A stretch of 64,000 bases of DNA from Turnera subulata (taxonomy: Eukaryota > Streptophyta > Magnoliopsida > Malpighiales > Passifloraceae). Within the stretch, counting starts at the first letter, position 1. Each line of letters starts with the position of its first letter. Position numbers and translations under genes: made by a program. Shown piece after piece: positions 33,304 to 43,506 of this stretch. Where the stretch lies: the NCBI GenBank assembly GCA_028386065.3, contig JAKUCV010005580.1:16216-80215 (forward strand), written 5' to 3'. Under the pieces are notes generated by a model. It made no database searches, was not told where the DNA came from, and saw nothing but the letters and a program-made list of their open reading frames with translations.

Positions 33304-34980
33304 TGTTAGAACAATAGCCCTACGCTAGAGGGGGCAAATAGCGTTTATCGAATTAAAATGAAGTAAGCAGAAAATAAGTGCGGAATTGAAACAAATGAAG
33401 GACATAAGCAATTTATCCTGGTTCACACACACACTACTTGTGTGGCTAATCCAGTCCTTGAAGAGACTCTCTTGAAGATTCCACTATCTACGTTAAGCTT
33501 CCGGGTGCTTAACAAACTGTTTACAACCTAGGAGTTCTAGTCACAAGAATCCTAAACCTGAGAGTTCAAGTCACATGAACCTCAATAGTCTTGCTTGAAG
33601 ATACCTCACTTCAAGACTTCTCACATAAGAAGATATACCCTCTTCCTATGAATCTCAACAAGGGAACTAACCTCCCTTAAGGTGTATGAATATAAAATTC
33701 AATCACTCAAACAAAGAACTCTCTCAAAGAGCAGATATAAGTATACAAGTAAAGCTCTAAAAGGCAACTCTCAAATCCTCAATAGGATATTGGCTCAATT
33801 AAGATTTTGATGAATGTATTGAATGAATGCTTGAATGTTGAGAGTTGATTCATTGTGAATCAGAGCTGAAAATGCTTAATTTGTAGCTCTGAAAAGTCAT
33901 GGAGCCGTTTGAAATCCACCCAAGAAAAAGCTTTAAACAAAACATAGTGGGTGTTAAAAGTTGTCAGCAATAACGGCCATAACATCGATGTTTAAAGGCT
34001 CAACATCGATGTTTTGTCCAGTAAATTTGAATTTTTGGACTAACGGTAACTAAAACATCGATGTTCTCAAACCCAACATCGATGTTATTTTGATTCTGTG
34101 TAAAACCCATTAAATCATCATGTGAGGAACATCGATGTTTTATAACCCAACATCAATGTTATTTTGCTTCTGTGAAAATGAGATGAAAACTGATTCTTGA
34201 AGAACATCGATGTTTAATTCACAACATCGATGTTATTTTGCTTCTGTGAAAAACGATTAAAGCTGACCATTGAAGAACATCGATGTTATGAAATCCAACA
34301 TCGATGTTTTGCTTATGTAAAGGATATTTTCAAATGCAACGGTCATGAGAACATCGATGTTTAGGATGCCAACATCGATGTTATTTGCCTACTGCCAATT
34401 TTTGGAAAATTCTTTGAAGGCAGGAACATCGATGTTTAGAAGACAACATCAATGTTATTTTGGCTCGGCAAAAACAAATTGAAACTGACCAATATGGAAC
34501 ATCGATGTTACAAATGGGAACATCGATGTTATGACTAATTTTAAAAGCAACGGTCACTAGAACATCGATGTTTAGGATTCCAACATCGATGTTATTTGCC
34601 TACTGCCTGTTTTGGAAATTTGTTGGAAGGCAGAACATCGATGTTTTAAAACATAACATCGATGTTATTGACACAGAAAAACAGTTTGATGTTTGAAATA
34701 TGTTTATGTGATGCATGAGCAAATTTTATCTTATTTTGAGCCAATGTCCTAGAAGAGTTGAGTGTTATACCTTGTACAATTTATGAATCTAACTCTTCTT
34801 TCTTGGCTCTTCAATTCTTGTGCTCATTCACTTTCATCCTTTGCTCTTGAGTGGTTTCTTTTACTTGAGGATTGGTTTGACTTCATTTCTTTTTGCTTCA
34901 TTCTTTTTCCTTCATCTTTGTCATGATCTGGAATTGGTTTGTCAATTATCAAAACCTGTAATGAATCATGAGTTCTAACA
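33304..34980 (-). repeat. 5' LTR of the gag-only copia element (right copy)
   Basis: 1677 bp. It carries ten palindrome pairs, one pair (34128-34160) more than the left copy. In element orientation the array lies about 310-1000 bp from the LTR start, probably U3. Two of its palindromes are mutated to AACATCAATGTT. Confidence 0.92.
33981..34666. repeat. Array of 20 palindromes (10 pairs), right LTR
   Basis: Pairs start at 33981, 34054, 34128, 34203, 34276, 34350, 34425, 34498, 34561 and 34634. Eighteen members are exact AACATCGATGTT; two (about 34150 and 34445) read AACATCAATGTT. The layout matches the left array plus one extra unit at 34128. Confidence 0.93.
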
Positions 34981-34985
34981 GGCTC

Positions 34986-35329
34986 GGCCGGTTGAACCTG
35001 GTTAACTGCGACCCGGCTAGTTCCCTTGGTCAAAATTTCCTTTGTACTTTTCTTATTGAACCGGGTTTAACCTCTTTTAGCCTGGAAAACCATGACCCGG
35101 TGGCCCGACCGGGTCAACTTCCAGCCTTAGTTTAATAACATTGATCCTACCATGTAATATTTTACCAAACCAAAGTGCCTATGTACGTGCCCGGTTAATT
35201 ATAGATAATGCCATAGAAAAATGATTTTGAGATATTCCACTGAAAGAAGACAAAGGATAGACGGGGTATATGGTCTTGAAAGTTGACATGAGCAAAGCGA
35301 GTAGGACGGAGTTTTTTTTAGGAAAATAC
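34986..35329. other. Target sequence to the right of the copia element
   Basis: Contains several gacccgg/ccgggtc phrases (about 35015-35120), perhaps an old repeat interrupted by the copia insertion. No gene seen. Confidence 0.4.
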
Positions 35330-36470
35330 ATGCTTCACTTGGGTTTTAGTCCTTGAGTAGCACTTGTAATGCGTTGTGTATCTATTGTTTCGTACTCTAT
35401 TCTTATTAATGGTGCTCCCTCTACTTGTTTCTACCCTACGCGGGGGCTGTGACAGGGAGATCTACTTTCGCCTTACCTCTTACTACTACTATGTGGAGAA
35501 ACCTTTTCAGCTATGTTAACGGAAGCTGAAATGCACGATCCATGGCATCCAGATAGTCAGGAATGCCTTTGTTAATTCTCACCTCTTTTTTGCAGATGAT
35601 AGCCTCAATTTTCTCTACAGCTTCAAATCCAGAGATGGAGCCATAGCCTGCAATTATTGCAATATGAGAATGCCCCAGAGAATTAATTTCGTCAAATCAT
35701 TGCAATTACAGGAATTGGGTGCTCACTTTCTGGCAATCTCATGAGTTGGAAATGGTGGAAAAAGGTTGATGCTATTGTGGGGATCACAGTATGCCCAAAA
35801 CATGATCCAACTACAACAAAAGGACCTATCTCCCTCGTACATTTTTTATATGTCCTCCAGAGTTCTTCTTGAGTACAAAGCTGCAAATGAAAAAGCAACA
35901 AATCCCTTCCCTAATCCACCATCCACAAGGCGTAACCTGATCCGGACTTTCCCTCCCACGAATTGTTATAAACTCAATGTGGATGCTGGCATCTTCAATG
36001 ACTCGACTAGTGGACTTGGTGCGGTTATTCATAATTCCACTAGTGATGTTTTGGCAATGGCCTATACTAAATGGGTGCGCAGTTATCCTTGAAATTGCTG
36101 AAGCGAAAGCGTTGCTTTATGGCCTCCAAACTGTCACAACCCTTGGTTTTAAGGATGTATATGTTGAGTTGGACTGCCAACAAGTTGTTGCCGAACTGAC
36201 CTCCTTCCGTCCTGCCGTGTCTATTCTAAGTTGGTCCTGGCTGATGTTCCTTTCCTACCTCTTAATATGCATAATGTGCCTTTTTCTCATGTCAAATAGC
36301 AATGTAATAAGTTAGGCTCATATTATAGCCCAATTTGCAAAGAACTTTGTTGATGAAACAGTACTTCTAGAGAACTTTCCCAACTCCATCAAGCCGATAG
36401 CTCCAACTAATGTAACTTCACATTGATCCTCTCTAATGCAAGTCTGCTTCGTTTCTCAAATAAAAAATAA
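35330..36470 (+). pseudogene. LINE RT-RNase H remnant
   Basis: MRCVSIVSYSILINGAPS, then QGDLLSPYL, then FSAMLTEAE, then SHLFFADDSLNF (35570-35625) are LINE RT motifs. Sequence then jumps after a large deletion to an RNase H domain: YKLNVDAGIFNDSTSGLGAV near 35965, EIAEAKALLYGLQTVTTLGF near 36095, VYVELDCQQVVAEL. Frameshifts and stops occur throughout. An A-rich tail (aaataaaaaataaa, 36457-36470) may be the 3' end. No TSD found. Confidence 0.8.
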
Positions 36471-37066
36471 ATTATGAAACGCGGACACCAAGAGATAGCC
36501 AACGAGTTATCCAAGAAGTTTAGGAAAAGATAGACATCAACTAAAGAGATAACAACCTAAGATGATGTTTATTAGTTTCATCTTTTGAAAAAGTCTTGGG
36601 GTAGATGACACATGTGGCTCCGTACTCTTTAATTATCCTTTATTAAAAGACTACTCTTATATGTCCATACTTTTATGTCGTCCTTTTATGGGATACCAGT
36701 TAGCCCAACAACTAATGTCTGTTGACTGGCTCGGAGGTGTATGACACATTCTTCCTTATTTCGGGACGTGGTATTGCGTGAGGCGGGTAGCAGTGTCCAC
36801 TGTACATGGTGAGTACCGGTTCCAAAATTTCCTAAAAACCCAAAATTCCTTGGATCTTCAAATCATGTTTTTGTTTCCTAAAATTGTATTTTTGCATTGC
36901 CTTCAAGAAAGAGTGTGGCTAGTTTAAATCCCTGATCGAGAAGCACACCACCCTCCTCTGCCAAGCTACCCATGTCAACTCCGACCTTAAGAACTCCATC
37001 AGCGATGTCTCATGATTGCTGGGATGAGTACCTCGGCCTTCCCCATCGCAACCAACGAGCCCCTTG
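36471..37066. other. Unassigned sequence
   Basis: No supported gene. Plus-strand translation near 36935-37055 gives a coding-like string (EKHTTLLCQATHVNSDLKN) that I cannot assign. Confidence 0.35.
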
Positions 37067-37191
37067 TTGTTGAATCTTTTTATAAAACATATATCTAAAA
37101 GGGAAGAGGAAGAGTGTTTGTGTTGTAACAGGATTATCTCAAAGCATAACTCAGGTATATCGGATATATGTTTTACAAAAAGATTCAACAA
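37067..37191. repeat. Long hairpin (29-bp arms, 67-bp loop)
   Basis: Arms 37067-37095 and 37163-37191 are inverted copies (TTGTTGAATCTTTTT.TAAAACATATATC) with one mismatch. Such a fold could be a small foldback transposon or a small-RNA precursor; nothing in the sequence decides between them. Confidence 0.8.
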
Positions 37192-37824
37192 TAGTGTTAT
37201 CAAGCTTTTAGATATGATCTTGAGGGACCAAGTGTGTGAGATATGCCAACAACAAACTATTGTGCCATATGCAATACTTTGTAAGATATGCCCAACATAT
37301 TGAACCATACATAATGGTCTGAGAAATGCCAAAAATTCCATATAACCAAGCAAGAAATGCCAATAACTCCATAACCAAAAATAACATTGTACTGTGCCAT
37401 ATACAAATACTCTATGCCAAAAACCCCATGAAAAAAATGATAACATAGATTGTGGTTACTATGTTGTTAATAAATACCAGCAATAAGAAGTTCCTGAAAT
37501 GCATGCCAACAACATACGCATAAAGTTATGCCCATCACCTATAGAGTGTGAGAAATGCTGAAGCCATGTCAGATCTCTTGCAAAGAATTGATAAAGAAAA
37601 ATGCAATAGGTTTGCAAGACAAATATTATGCATGTCTACAACATTAAAATTAAGGAGGAGGGTTAGAAATAATGATTTTTGTTATGAGAAAAGAATTGAA
37701 AGTTAGGTTTATCATAAGATAAGAGTTGATAGAGGTTATAATAAACGTTATGACGATTATATTGTATTAGAGAGTTATGAGCTCTATCAATAGGTTATAT
37801 TTCATTGTACGTTTAATGTGTAGC
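37192..37824. other. Unassigned sequence with imprecise 'atgcca' repeats
   Basis: Phrases such as gatatgccaacaaca, gtgccatatgcaa, gaaatgccaa recur between about 37240 and 37440. A 175-codon minus-strand frame at 36919-37446 covers both this and the hairpin and has no family signature. Confidence 0.4.
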
Positions 37825-38793
37825 AAGGTTGTTGTTAGGGCTGGAACCAAAGGGTGTGAGTACCCGACCCAAAATTCATCGGGCTTACTCACCACCTTCT
37901 TCTTAGCTGTCATCCACATCTTTGGAGTCACCACCCGAATTTTATTTTAGGGCAAAATTCATGGAAAAACCTTCCTTAGGCAACCAATGACTCCTTAAGG
38001 CAACTGATAAGTGAACCAAAGATATGGACCCAGGGATTTGTCACGAAAGGGAAGGTGTTAGGCACCCATCCATGTTGGGCCGAGATCATGTGCAATTAAG
38101 GATTGGTATATGCCATATGCACAACAACACAAATAACAAAATAAAAACAGAATTCAAGGATCAAAACAGGAGAATAAAATAAAATTGAGCTTGCGTTTCC
38201 ACCACTAGAAACTGCCTACGTACCAGCTGATAATGGGTTCAAAGCTGACGTAGTTCTTACATGCATCATACGAAGATCACAGCTTCATCATATCAAGTCA
38301 CAGCAACAACAAAAAAAGAGAGTGAGAATGGATTACCTTTTTATGCCCTCCCCTAGCTCCTACTTGCTAACCACTTCTTAGCAGAATTGTGACTTACATT
38401 CAAGCTGGAATTCGAGGCAGAAAGTGGACGAACCGGTGTCTGGTGTCAACAGCAAACTTGTAACTCTTCCTCTTTGCTTTCCAGGAATTCCAAAAATGCA
38501 GGAAACCGATGCCTACTGCTCCAGATATGGTGATTCTTCCGAGACAGTCGGCATAGGAATTTTTTACTCGGGTTCCTCCTTCCTTCTCTTCAAGCTTGCT
38601 CCAATCTGCCTTCTTCTTCTCCTTCTCTTGCTACTGCCATACTACTACTCCTCTCCATGAACTTTCTCCAGAATTTCAACCTTTTCTAGGATTTTTAAGC
38701 TTGGAATTAGAGAATTATTCCAAGCACCTAAGCTTATGTGTGTATAGAGGGGTAAGTGAGAAATTGTGTCTAAATAAGGGTGAATGGGGGGTC

Positions 38794-38803
38794 CTATTTA
38801 TAG
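38794..38803 (-). promoter_or_regulatory. LTR TATA box
   Basis: Minus strand reads CTATAAATAG followed by GACCCCCC; typical of the core promoter of plant LTRs. Confidence 0.6.
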
Positions 38804-38924
38804 TGTTTAGGTGGTCTTGACGTGGTATTGATCTAAGGGTCGGGATTGAGTCCCTAGATTCAATGGTAGATACCCAGAATCAAGAGAAAAGGAAAAATCT
38901 AGAAAACTGCCGAAACTGGGAGTG

Positions 38925-39010
38925 ATGACCGCCCAGCCATGGCGGTCATGTTGTGGTGACCGCCATGTGCTGGTGGTCATCTCTTACGTCTGCCAGGTGC
39001 TGGCGGTCAT
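38925..39010. repeat. Three tandem hairpins with GACCGCC/GGCGGTC arms
   Basis: Three inverted repeats of 25 bp with 7-base loops start at 38925, 38956 and 38986 (steps of 31 and 30 bp). The first is ATGACCGCC-cagccat-GGCGGTCAT; the second and third carry arm mismatches. They lie about 120-215 bp upstream of the minus-strand TATA box. Confidence 0.85.
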
Positions 39011-39654
39011 ATCTCGATGTCCGCGGGCACCTGTTTCCAAATTCGTTATTCCTTTTCAGTTTTGATCCTCATTATTCCGATCCAGCTTGATTCCGACGCC
39101 CTTCCATATCAGAATTTTGCCTGTTTTAAGCTCCAAAAAGGCCTCTAACTTGTAGCCTACCCTCACCCTTTTCCTATTTTTCCTTACTTTCTTCCCACTC
39201 CACTTAAAATACAATAAATACATAAAAACACAAAAGGAAAATAATTAAACCCAAATTTTGACGCAAATTAGGGTTAATAGGCTGTTAAACTTTGTGTTTT
39301 TAATGGGCTTTTAGTTGCTGGAGGATCCATATTTAATTAGCCGAGGATTTTATTTAGTTTAGTACCCAAAATCATCTCAAAAAGGTCCAAAATTATCAAA
39401 AGGCTAAATATAATAAAATACCCATATTTTTATTAAATTCAGGCCTAAATATATTGAAATTAGAATTAAATCATCTCAATAATCCAAGCCAAATACACAA
39501 AAATCCAAAAATAATAAAAATATTAAGATTTCACTAAATTAAATTATAAACATATTTGATCCTAGGATCAAATCATCTCATTAATTCACAGATAAAAATA
39601 CAATTATAATCCAATTAAATGAAATATTAGTGGGTCAAATTTGGGGTGTTGACA

Positions 39655-39944
39655 AAGGGTTATCAAAGGATGTGGCTCATGGTGGTCACAATGCAACCTG
39701 GTGTACTAGCTGTTATGAAGTATATGCTTTGATGTTATCCTGTTACAAAAAAATACTCTCTCCTCTTTTTTAAGTTATATTTGTTTTAAATGTCAACAAC
39801 ACCCCTGTTGTGCCTCATATGGCAGTAGTTTGCGATCCTCTCCACAGCTTGTTCCCCAATGGTCTTGTCCTCCGCGCATAGCAGATGAGGCCAGGACTAT
39901 TCCAAGGGAGTATGGGAAGGAAGAGTGGTGGGACTTAAACTACC
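39655..39944. other. Unassigned sequence
   Basis: No gene supported. The part after 39780 may be the tail region of the SINE-like sequence to the right. Confidence 0.35.
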
Positions 39945-40095
39945 TTCGACTAAATCCAGCTCGACTCGGGTGGCGCACCTAAGTAATGGTGGGTAAGTCT
40001 CCCAAATGAGATTTTATGCGTACACGAAGACTCGAACCCGAGACCTCGCTTAAGCGGAACAAGTCGCTTACCACTTGAACCAACCTCAATTGGTT
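39945..40095 (-). mobile_element. tRNA-derived SINE
   Basis: On the minus strand TGGTTCAAGTGGTAAGCGAC resembles a Pol III A box and GGGTTCGAGTCTTCG a B box about 30 bp later, the promoter of tRNA-derived SINEs. Downstream GAGCTGGATTTAGTCG resembles the body end of plant SINEs. It lies within or next to a LINE tail on the same strand. The 3' end and TSD were not settled. Confidence 0.7.
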
Positions 40096-40104
40096 TCTCT
40101 ATCA

Positions 40105-40370
40105 TGAATTCTTGTTGTAGAAACACAAGAGCATTGCGCAACCAAATGGACCACAAACAAGATAGCCCAAGAAGCAACCATGCAACCTCAACGTGACAAG
40201 CTAGATTGAGATAAAAAACCACTACTCAAGCCCACCAAATAAGTTAACTGGAGCAATCTAAGATACACCCCACCAGTGACACAACATCCTCTTACACAAT
40301 CTAGCTGCAACAGAACAATGCAAAAGAAAATGAGGGACAGACTTTGGGCAACGACGGCATAATGGCTTAT
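40105..40370 (-). pseudogene. LINE ORF2 zinc-finger tail remnant
   Basis: Minus-strand translation shows CRRCPKSVPHFLLHC, then CHWWGV, and in another frame LSCLWSIWLRNALVF, the zf-RVT region and following segment of LINE ORF2. Stops and frameshifts are present and no RT remains. Confidence 0.7.
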
Positions 40371-40504
40371 CTTTTTTTTTATCCTATTTTTTATTGTTTG
40401 CTCATAACCTCCTTATCTTGCAAGTTTGCTATCCTTTGCACCTTGCATAGAATGTTTCCTCTGGTTGTTCATACTAACATTTATTCATATGTGATAGTAT
40501 TCTT

Positions 40505-40799
40505 ACAAAACCTATTTCAATAATTTAGAGCGGTTTTGTTAAATAAAAAAAGTAATTTTGCTAAAATAATTGTTCACTTGACAACAGGCATAGTACTGTA
40601 GCATTTATAAAGTAATATCTACTTATTTTAAAATTATTTCTTACACTCAAAGTTTCATCATAATTGGGACGATTAGCGATTTGAGACATATAGAAATTTG
40701 AGTCCTATATTATAATCTTATGAAACCTATGTCTATAATTTAAGTCGATTTTGATAAATATAAAAACTATTTCTATTTTGCTAATATAATTATTAACGT

Positions 40800-40860
<61 letters not shown>

Positions 40861-40945
40861 GTAGTGCTATAACATTTATAAAGTAATATTTATTTTTTTC
40901 CTTTTGAAAAAAACTATTTTTTTATATTGAAAGTTTCATCATAAC
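40505..40945. repeat. Degenerate direct repeat of about 220 bp
   Basis: The blocks aaaacctat.t...ataattta, ttttgctaa.ataatt, gcatttataaagtaatat and aaagtttcatcataa occur in order at 40508-40660 and again at 40728-40945. The (AT)n run sits in the second copy. Confidence 0.65.
40804..40858. repeat. (AT)n microsatellite
   Basis: About 27 uninterrupted AT units. Confidence 0.95.
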
Positions 40946-41129
40946 GTATCTTTACCTAAAAACTACACAGAAAGCCTTAAAATATATAGCGAAAACTCAA
41001 TTGAGTCCTATATATATTATAAAACGTCACATTCAAGTCCTATATCATTTGGTATGTACACCAATTGAGTCCTTATCGAGGTTTCCTTCTATTTTCTTCA
41101 TTATTTTGATATTGTTATTTCGCTGCATT

Positions 41130-41456
41130 ACATTCTGTTTGGACAGAAGGGGAATAGAGGGCAAGGGAGGGAAAGGAGGAGAATTGATGGGAATTTTTAA
41201 TTTAACTTTGTTTGGGAAAAGATGTTAATGAAGGGGAAGGGGAATTTTTTAACCTTCATTCCCCTCCATTCCCCTTAAAATGTCTCTCCGTCGATTTGGT
41301 GGGGAATGGAGAGGAGAGAAATTTTAAAACTACATGATGACTTAAAATTCCATAATTACCCTCTTATATTTTAAAAAATAATTTATAAATAAGGATATTT
41401 ATGTAATTTGAAAATATTACCAACCATTCCCCTCCCTTCCCTTTAACCAAACAAGT
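41130..41456. mobile_element. Candidate short inverted-repeat transposon (MITE)
   Basis: The left end GTTTGGACAGAAGGGGAA and, reverse-complemented, the right end GTTTGGTTAAAGGGAAGGGAGG are similar, and the interior is a noncoding mix of G-rich and T-rich blocks. No TSD was established, so the family is open. Confidence 0.4.
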
Positions 41457-41552
41457 TAACGAGACTATTTCTTCGATGAATTCAGATCAGTCGATCAAAT
41501 TTGCAAGATATAAGAAAAAAATATGGGACAAAATTAAGTTTTAAATTTAGCT

Positions 41553-41559
41553 AGAAAGA

Positions 41560-41601
<42 letters not shown>

Positions 41602-42185
41602 ACTCTCTCTCTCTCTTTCTCTCTGAGAAAACTCTAGATCTACAAATTTGGGGCTGCCGTCGACGACTTCCTTTCCGGCAGTAAGCCCCCACTGGTATTT
41701 CCTTTAGTTTTTTTTGTTTTCTTCTTTTTAGTCTTGTCTGTTTAGTCTCGCTGTTTGTGAGTTTTTTAGTACCCTTTTTTGGGGTTTGGTTTTCTCCTTC
41801 AGGGAGCCTTTGTCACCTTCTTTAGGTGTTTTTTTTTTGTTTTTCTCGGGAATAAAATCATGGGAGCCAAAAGCTTTGGAGGAAGATTTGATTTGAAGAG
41901 TAGATCTTTATTTGCTGCTGTAATTTACCAACAAGGAGAAGATGTGGCACGAACCATAAAAGTTATGATGCCCGTAGAGACGCTCATCGTCGGAATAGTG
42001 TGTCTTTATAAATCCTCTTTTGAAGGAGATACTTCTTGTTGTTGTGTAGTTTCATGTAATAAGTTGAGATCAATTCTTATATCAAATTTTTCTTCAGATC
42101 AATTGTATCTTCAATTATGTATTCTCAAATTTCTAGATCTGTTTATATAATGAGTGAAGAATGCCCCCTTTATCAAAAAAAAAAA
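41553..42185 (+). mobile_element. Retroposon with poly(A) and TSD, non-autonomous
   Basis: A 10-bp direct repeat AAATTTAGCT (41543-41552 and 42183-42192) flanks a 0.63-kb sequence ending in an A-run (42175-42185, overlapping the TSD). It starts with a CT-rich block (41563-41625), then gctgccgtcgacgacttcc. The 5' part looks like a LINE 5' UTR or mRNA leader. A 123-codon frame (41779-42150) has no family signature. It could be an internally deleted LINE or a processed transcript. Confidence 0.7.
41563..41625. repeat. (CT)n microsatellite
   Basis: CT repeats with a few interruptions, at the 5' end of the retroposon. Confidence 0.93.
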
Positions 42186-42192
42186 TTTAGCT

Positions 42193-42476
42193 CTTGTAAC
42201 AAAAATAATATAACAACACTAGAACTCTATATTTTAAAATTTTGGATGTAATGTCAAAATTGATGACACCTAGGTTCAAAAAAATAATCGATTACACCTA
42301 TGCAGCATCAATATAACAAGCTGTAAGAACCAATTTGTTTTCTAGCATTTAACTATTTTGACCTTAAAGCTAACCAAGAAATTATATTTGTGTGATGCAG
42401 ATATCATTTTTTTTTTGGTTGGGTGAAAAATTGTTATTTTATAGAACAGAAAGGATCCCAAAAAGAATCATATTTT
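42193..42476. other. Unassigned AT-rich sequence
   Basis: No feature supported; ends where similarity to 57940 begins. Confidence 0.45.
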
Positions 42477-43506
42477 CCTGTTATTTCATTCCTTATATTT
42501 TTTATTTTCGATTTGTTTATCGTCAATAACTTTCCAAAAGTCATACGATATAAGAAAAAATACTAATGACTAATAACTCATTTAAATTTCTTGCTCTAAA
42601 TTTTAATATAATCAAATTGAATAGTTAAAAAAGTAATTGTCCATGGAAAATGTTGTATTTATATGGTAAAATTTAAATAAAAAATCCAACGGAATTGCTC
42701 AATTCTCCAAAAACAAGTAGTTTTACAGTTTTAGAATTTTTTACGTAAATATTTTCCCCTTGATTTATCGGTGCAAATTGTCTCACTACTATCAGATAAA
42801 AAAATGTAGCTGTGACTGGAGAGTTTCCTTTGGATTGCAATATAAGTGGAGACAAATAATCATATGTTATTTTCAGTTTGTATATTTTTCATGTGGAAAA
42901 TTTTTTACGGCGTTGTTTCTTATTCTTGTTGCTGTAATTCAAGTTTTCTACCATTCCATTAATTACAGTTTGCTCTTCATGAAAATTTTACTTTTATTTG
43001 GTGGATTGAAAATTTATTTTGCTTTGTGTAATCCCAACATATGCCTACATTTGGATAAATGGGCATCCGCAGATGCTAGCAGTCCTTTATGCCCGAACAT
43101 GCCTACTGACGTTCAACAGTTGGCCAGTGAGGATGTTAATGGAAATGAACTCTTCATTCCTAAAAAAAAAAAAAAATTTTCTACCATCCATTAATTACAG
43201 TTTTCTCATCATCAAAAATTTACTTTTATTTGGTGGAAATTAAAATTGTTATTTGGATTCAGTTATCTTGTGAATTTCAAACTAAGCTTTAATTTATTAT
43301 TTTCTGTGCAATGGATTGAAGAATTAAAATCTGAACAAAATTATGAAATCACGTGAGAAAAATTAATAAGGAATGATGAGTAGGATTGAATGGGAGGGCT
43401 TCACAAGGGTTATCTGGCCAAAGATCAAGGGAGAAAATTAAGGAGATATATACATAGAGGATAGAATAAAGGAGAGATTATAGTAATACTATTTGTTTTT
43501 GGTAAT

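Larger units (their letters stand above)
29725..34980 (-). mobile_element. Gag-only (non-autonomous) Ty1/copia retrotransposon with two LTRs
   Basis: Two LTRs (29725-31331 and 33304-34980) surround a 2-kb interior, and a perfect 5-bp TSD GGCTC flanks the whole (29720-29724, 34981-34985). LTR ends are TGTTAGAAC...GTTCTAACA; the left copy reads TGG at its start. A primer-binding site and a polypurine tract lie in the expected minus-strand places. The interior encodes only gag; protease, integrase and RT are missing. The gag type (UBN2-like, zinc knuckle, KKIWVPKSL tail) resembles SIRE/Maximus-class copia. It would need enzymes supplied in trans. Confidence 0.92.
37830..39654 (-). mobile_element. 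Candidate solo LTR, Ty3/gypsy (Ogre/Tat-like)
   Basis: The plus-strand ends are TGTTGTTAGGGCTGGAACC and GGGGTGTTGACA, giving TG...CA. Flanks AAGGT (37825-37829) and AAGGG (39655-39659) form an imperfect 5-bp TSD. The phrases cacgaaagggaaggtgttaggcaccc (about 38043-38069) and the TGTCAACACCCC start on the minus strand are features I associate with Ogre/Tat LTRs. A minus-strand TATA box lies at 38794-38803. No coding interior, so one LTR only. Confidence 0.62.

Noticed and set aside
30403..34666. CRISPR-like array (short repeats with regular spacers)
   Set aside because: The repeats are 12 bp, palindromic and arranged as close pairs within two LTRs of a plant retrotransposon. Spacers are conserved between the LTRs and no cas genes exist.
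36919..37446. 175-codon minus-strand frame
   Set aside because: It crosses a long hairpin and a region of short repeats and has no domain signature; composition alone can keep it open.
41779..42150. 123-codon frame inside the poly(A) retroposon
   Set aside because: No domain or known family. It may be a transcript fragment, but a coding call is not supported.
42760..43194. 144-codon plus-strand frame
   Set aside because: The corresponding stretch in the duplicate (58210-58572) is not conserved as a frame and differs by indels, so coding is unlikely.
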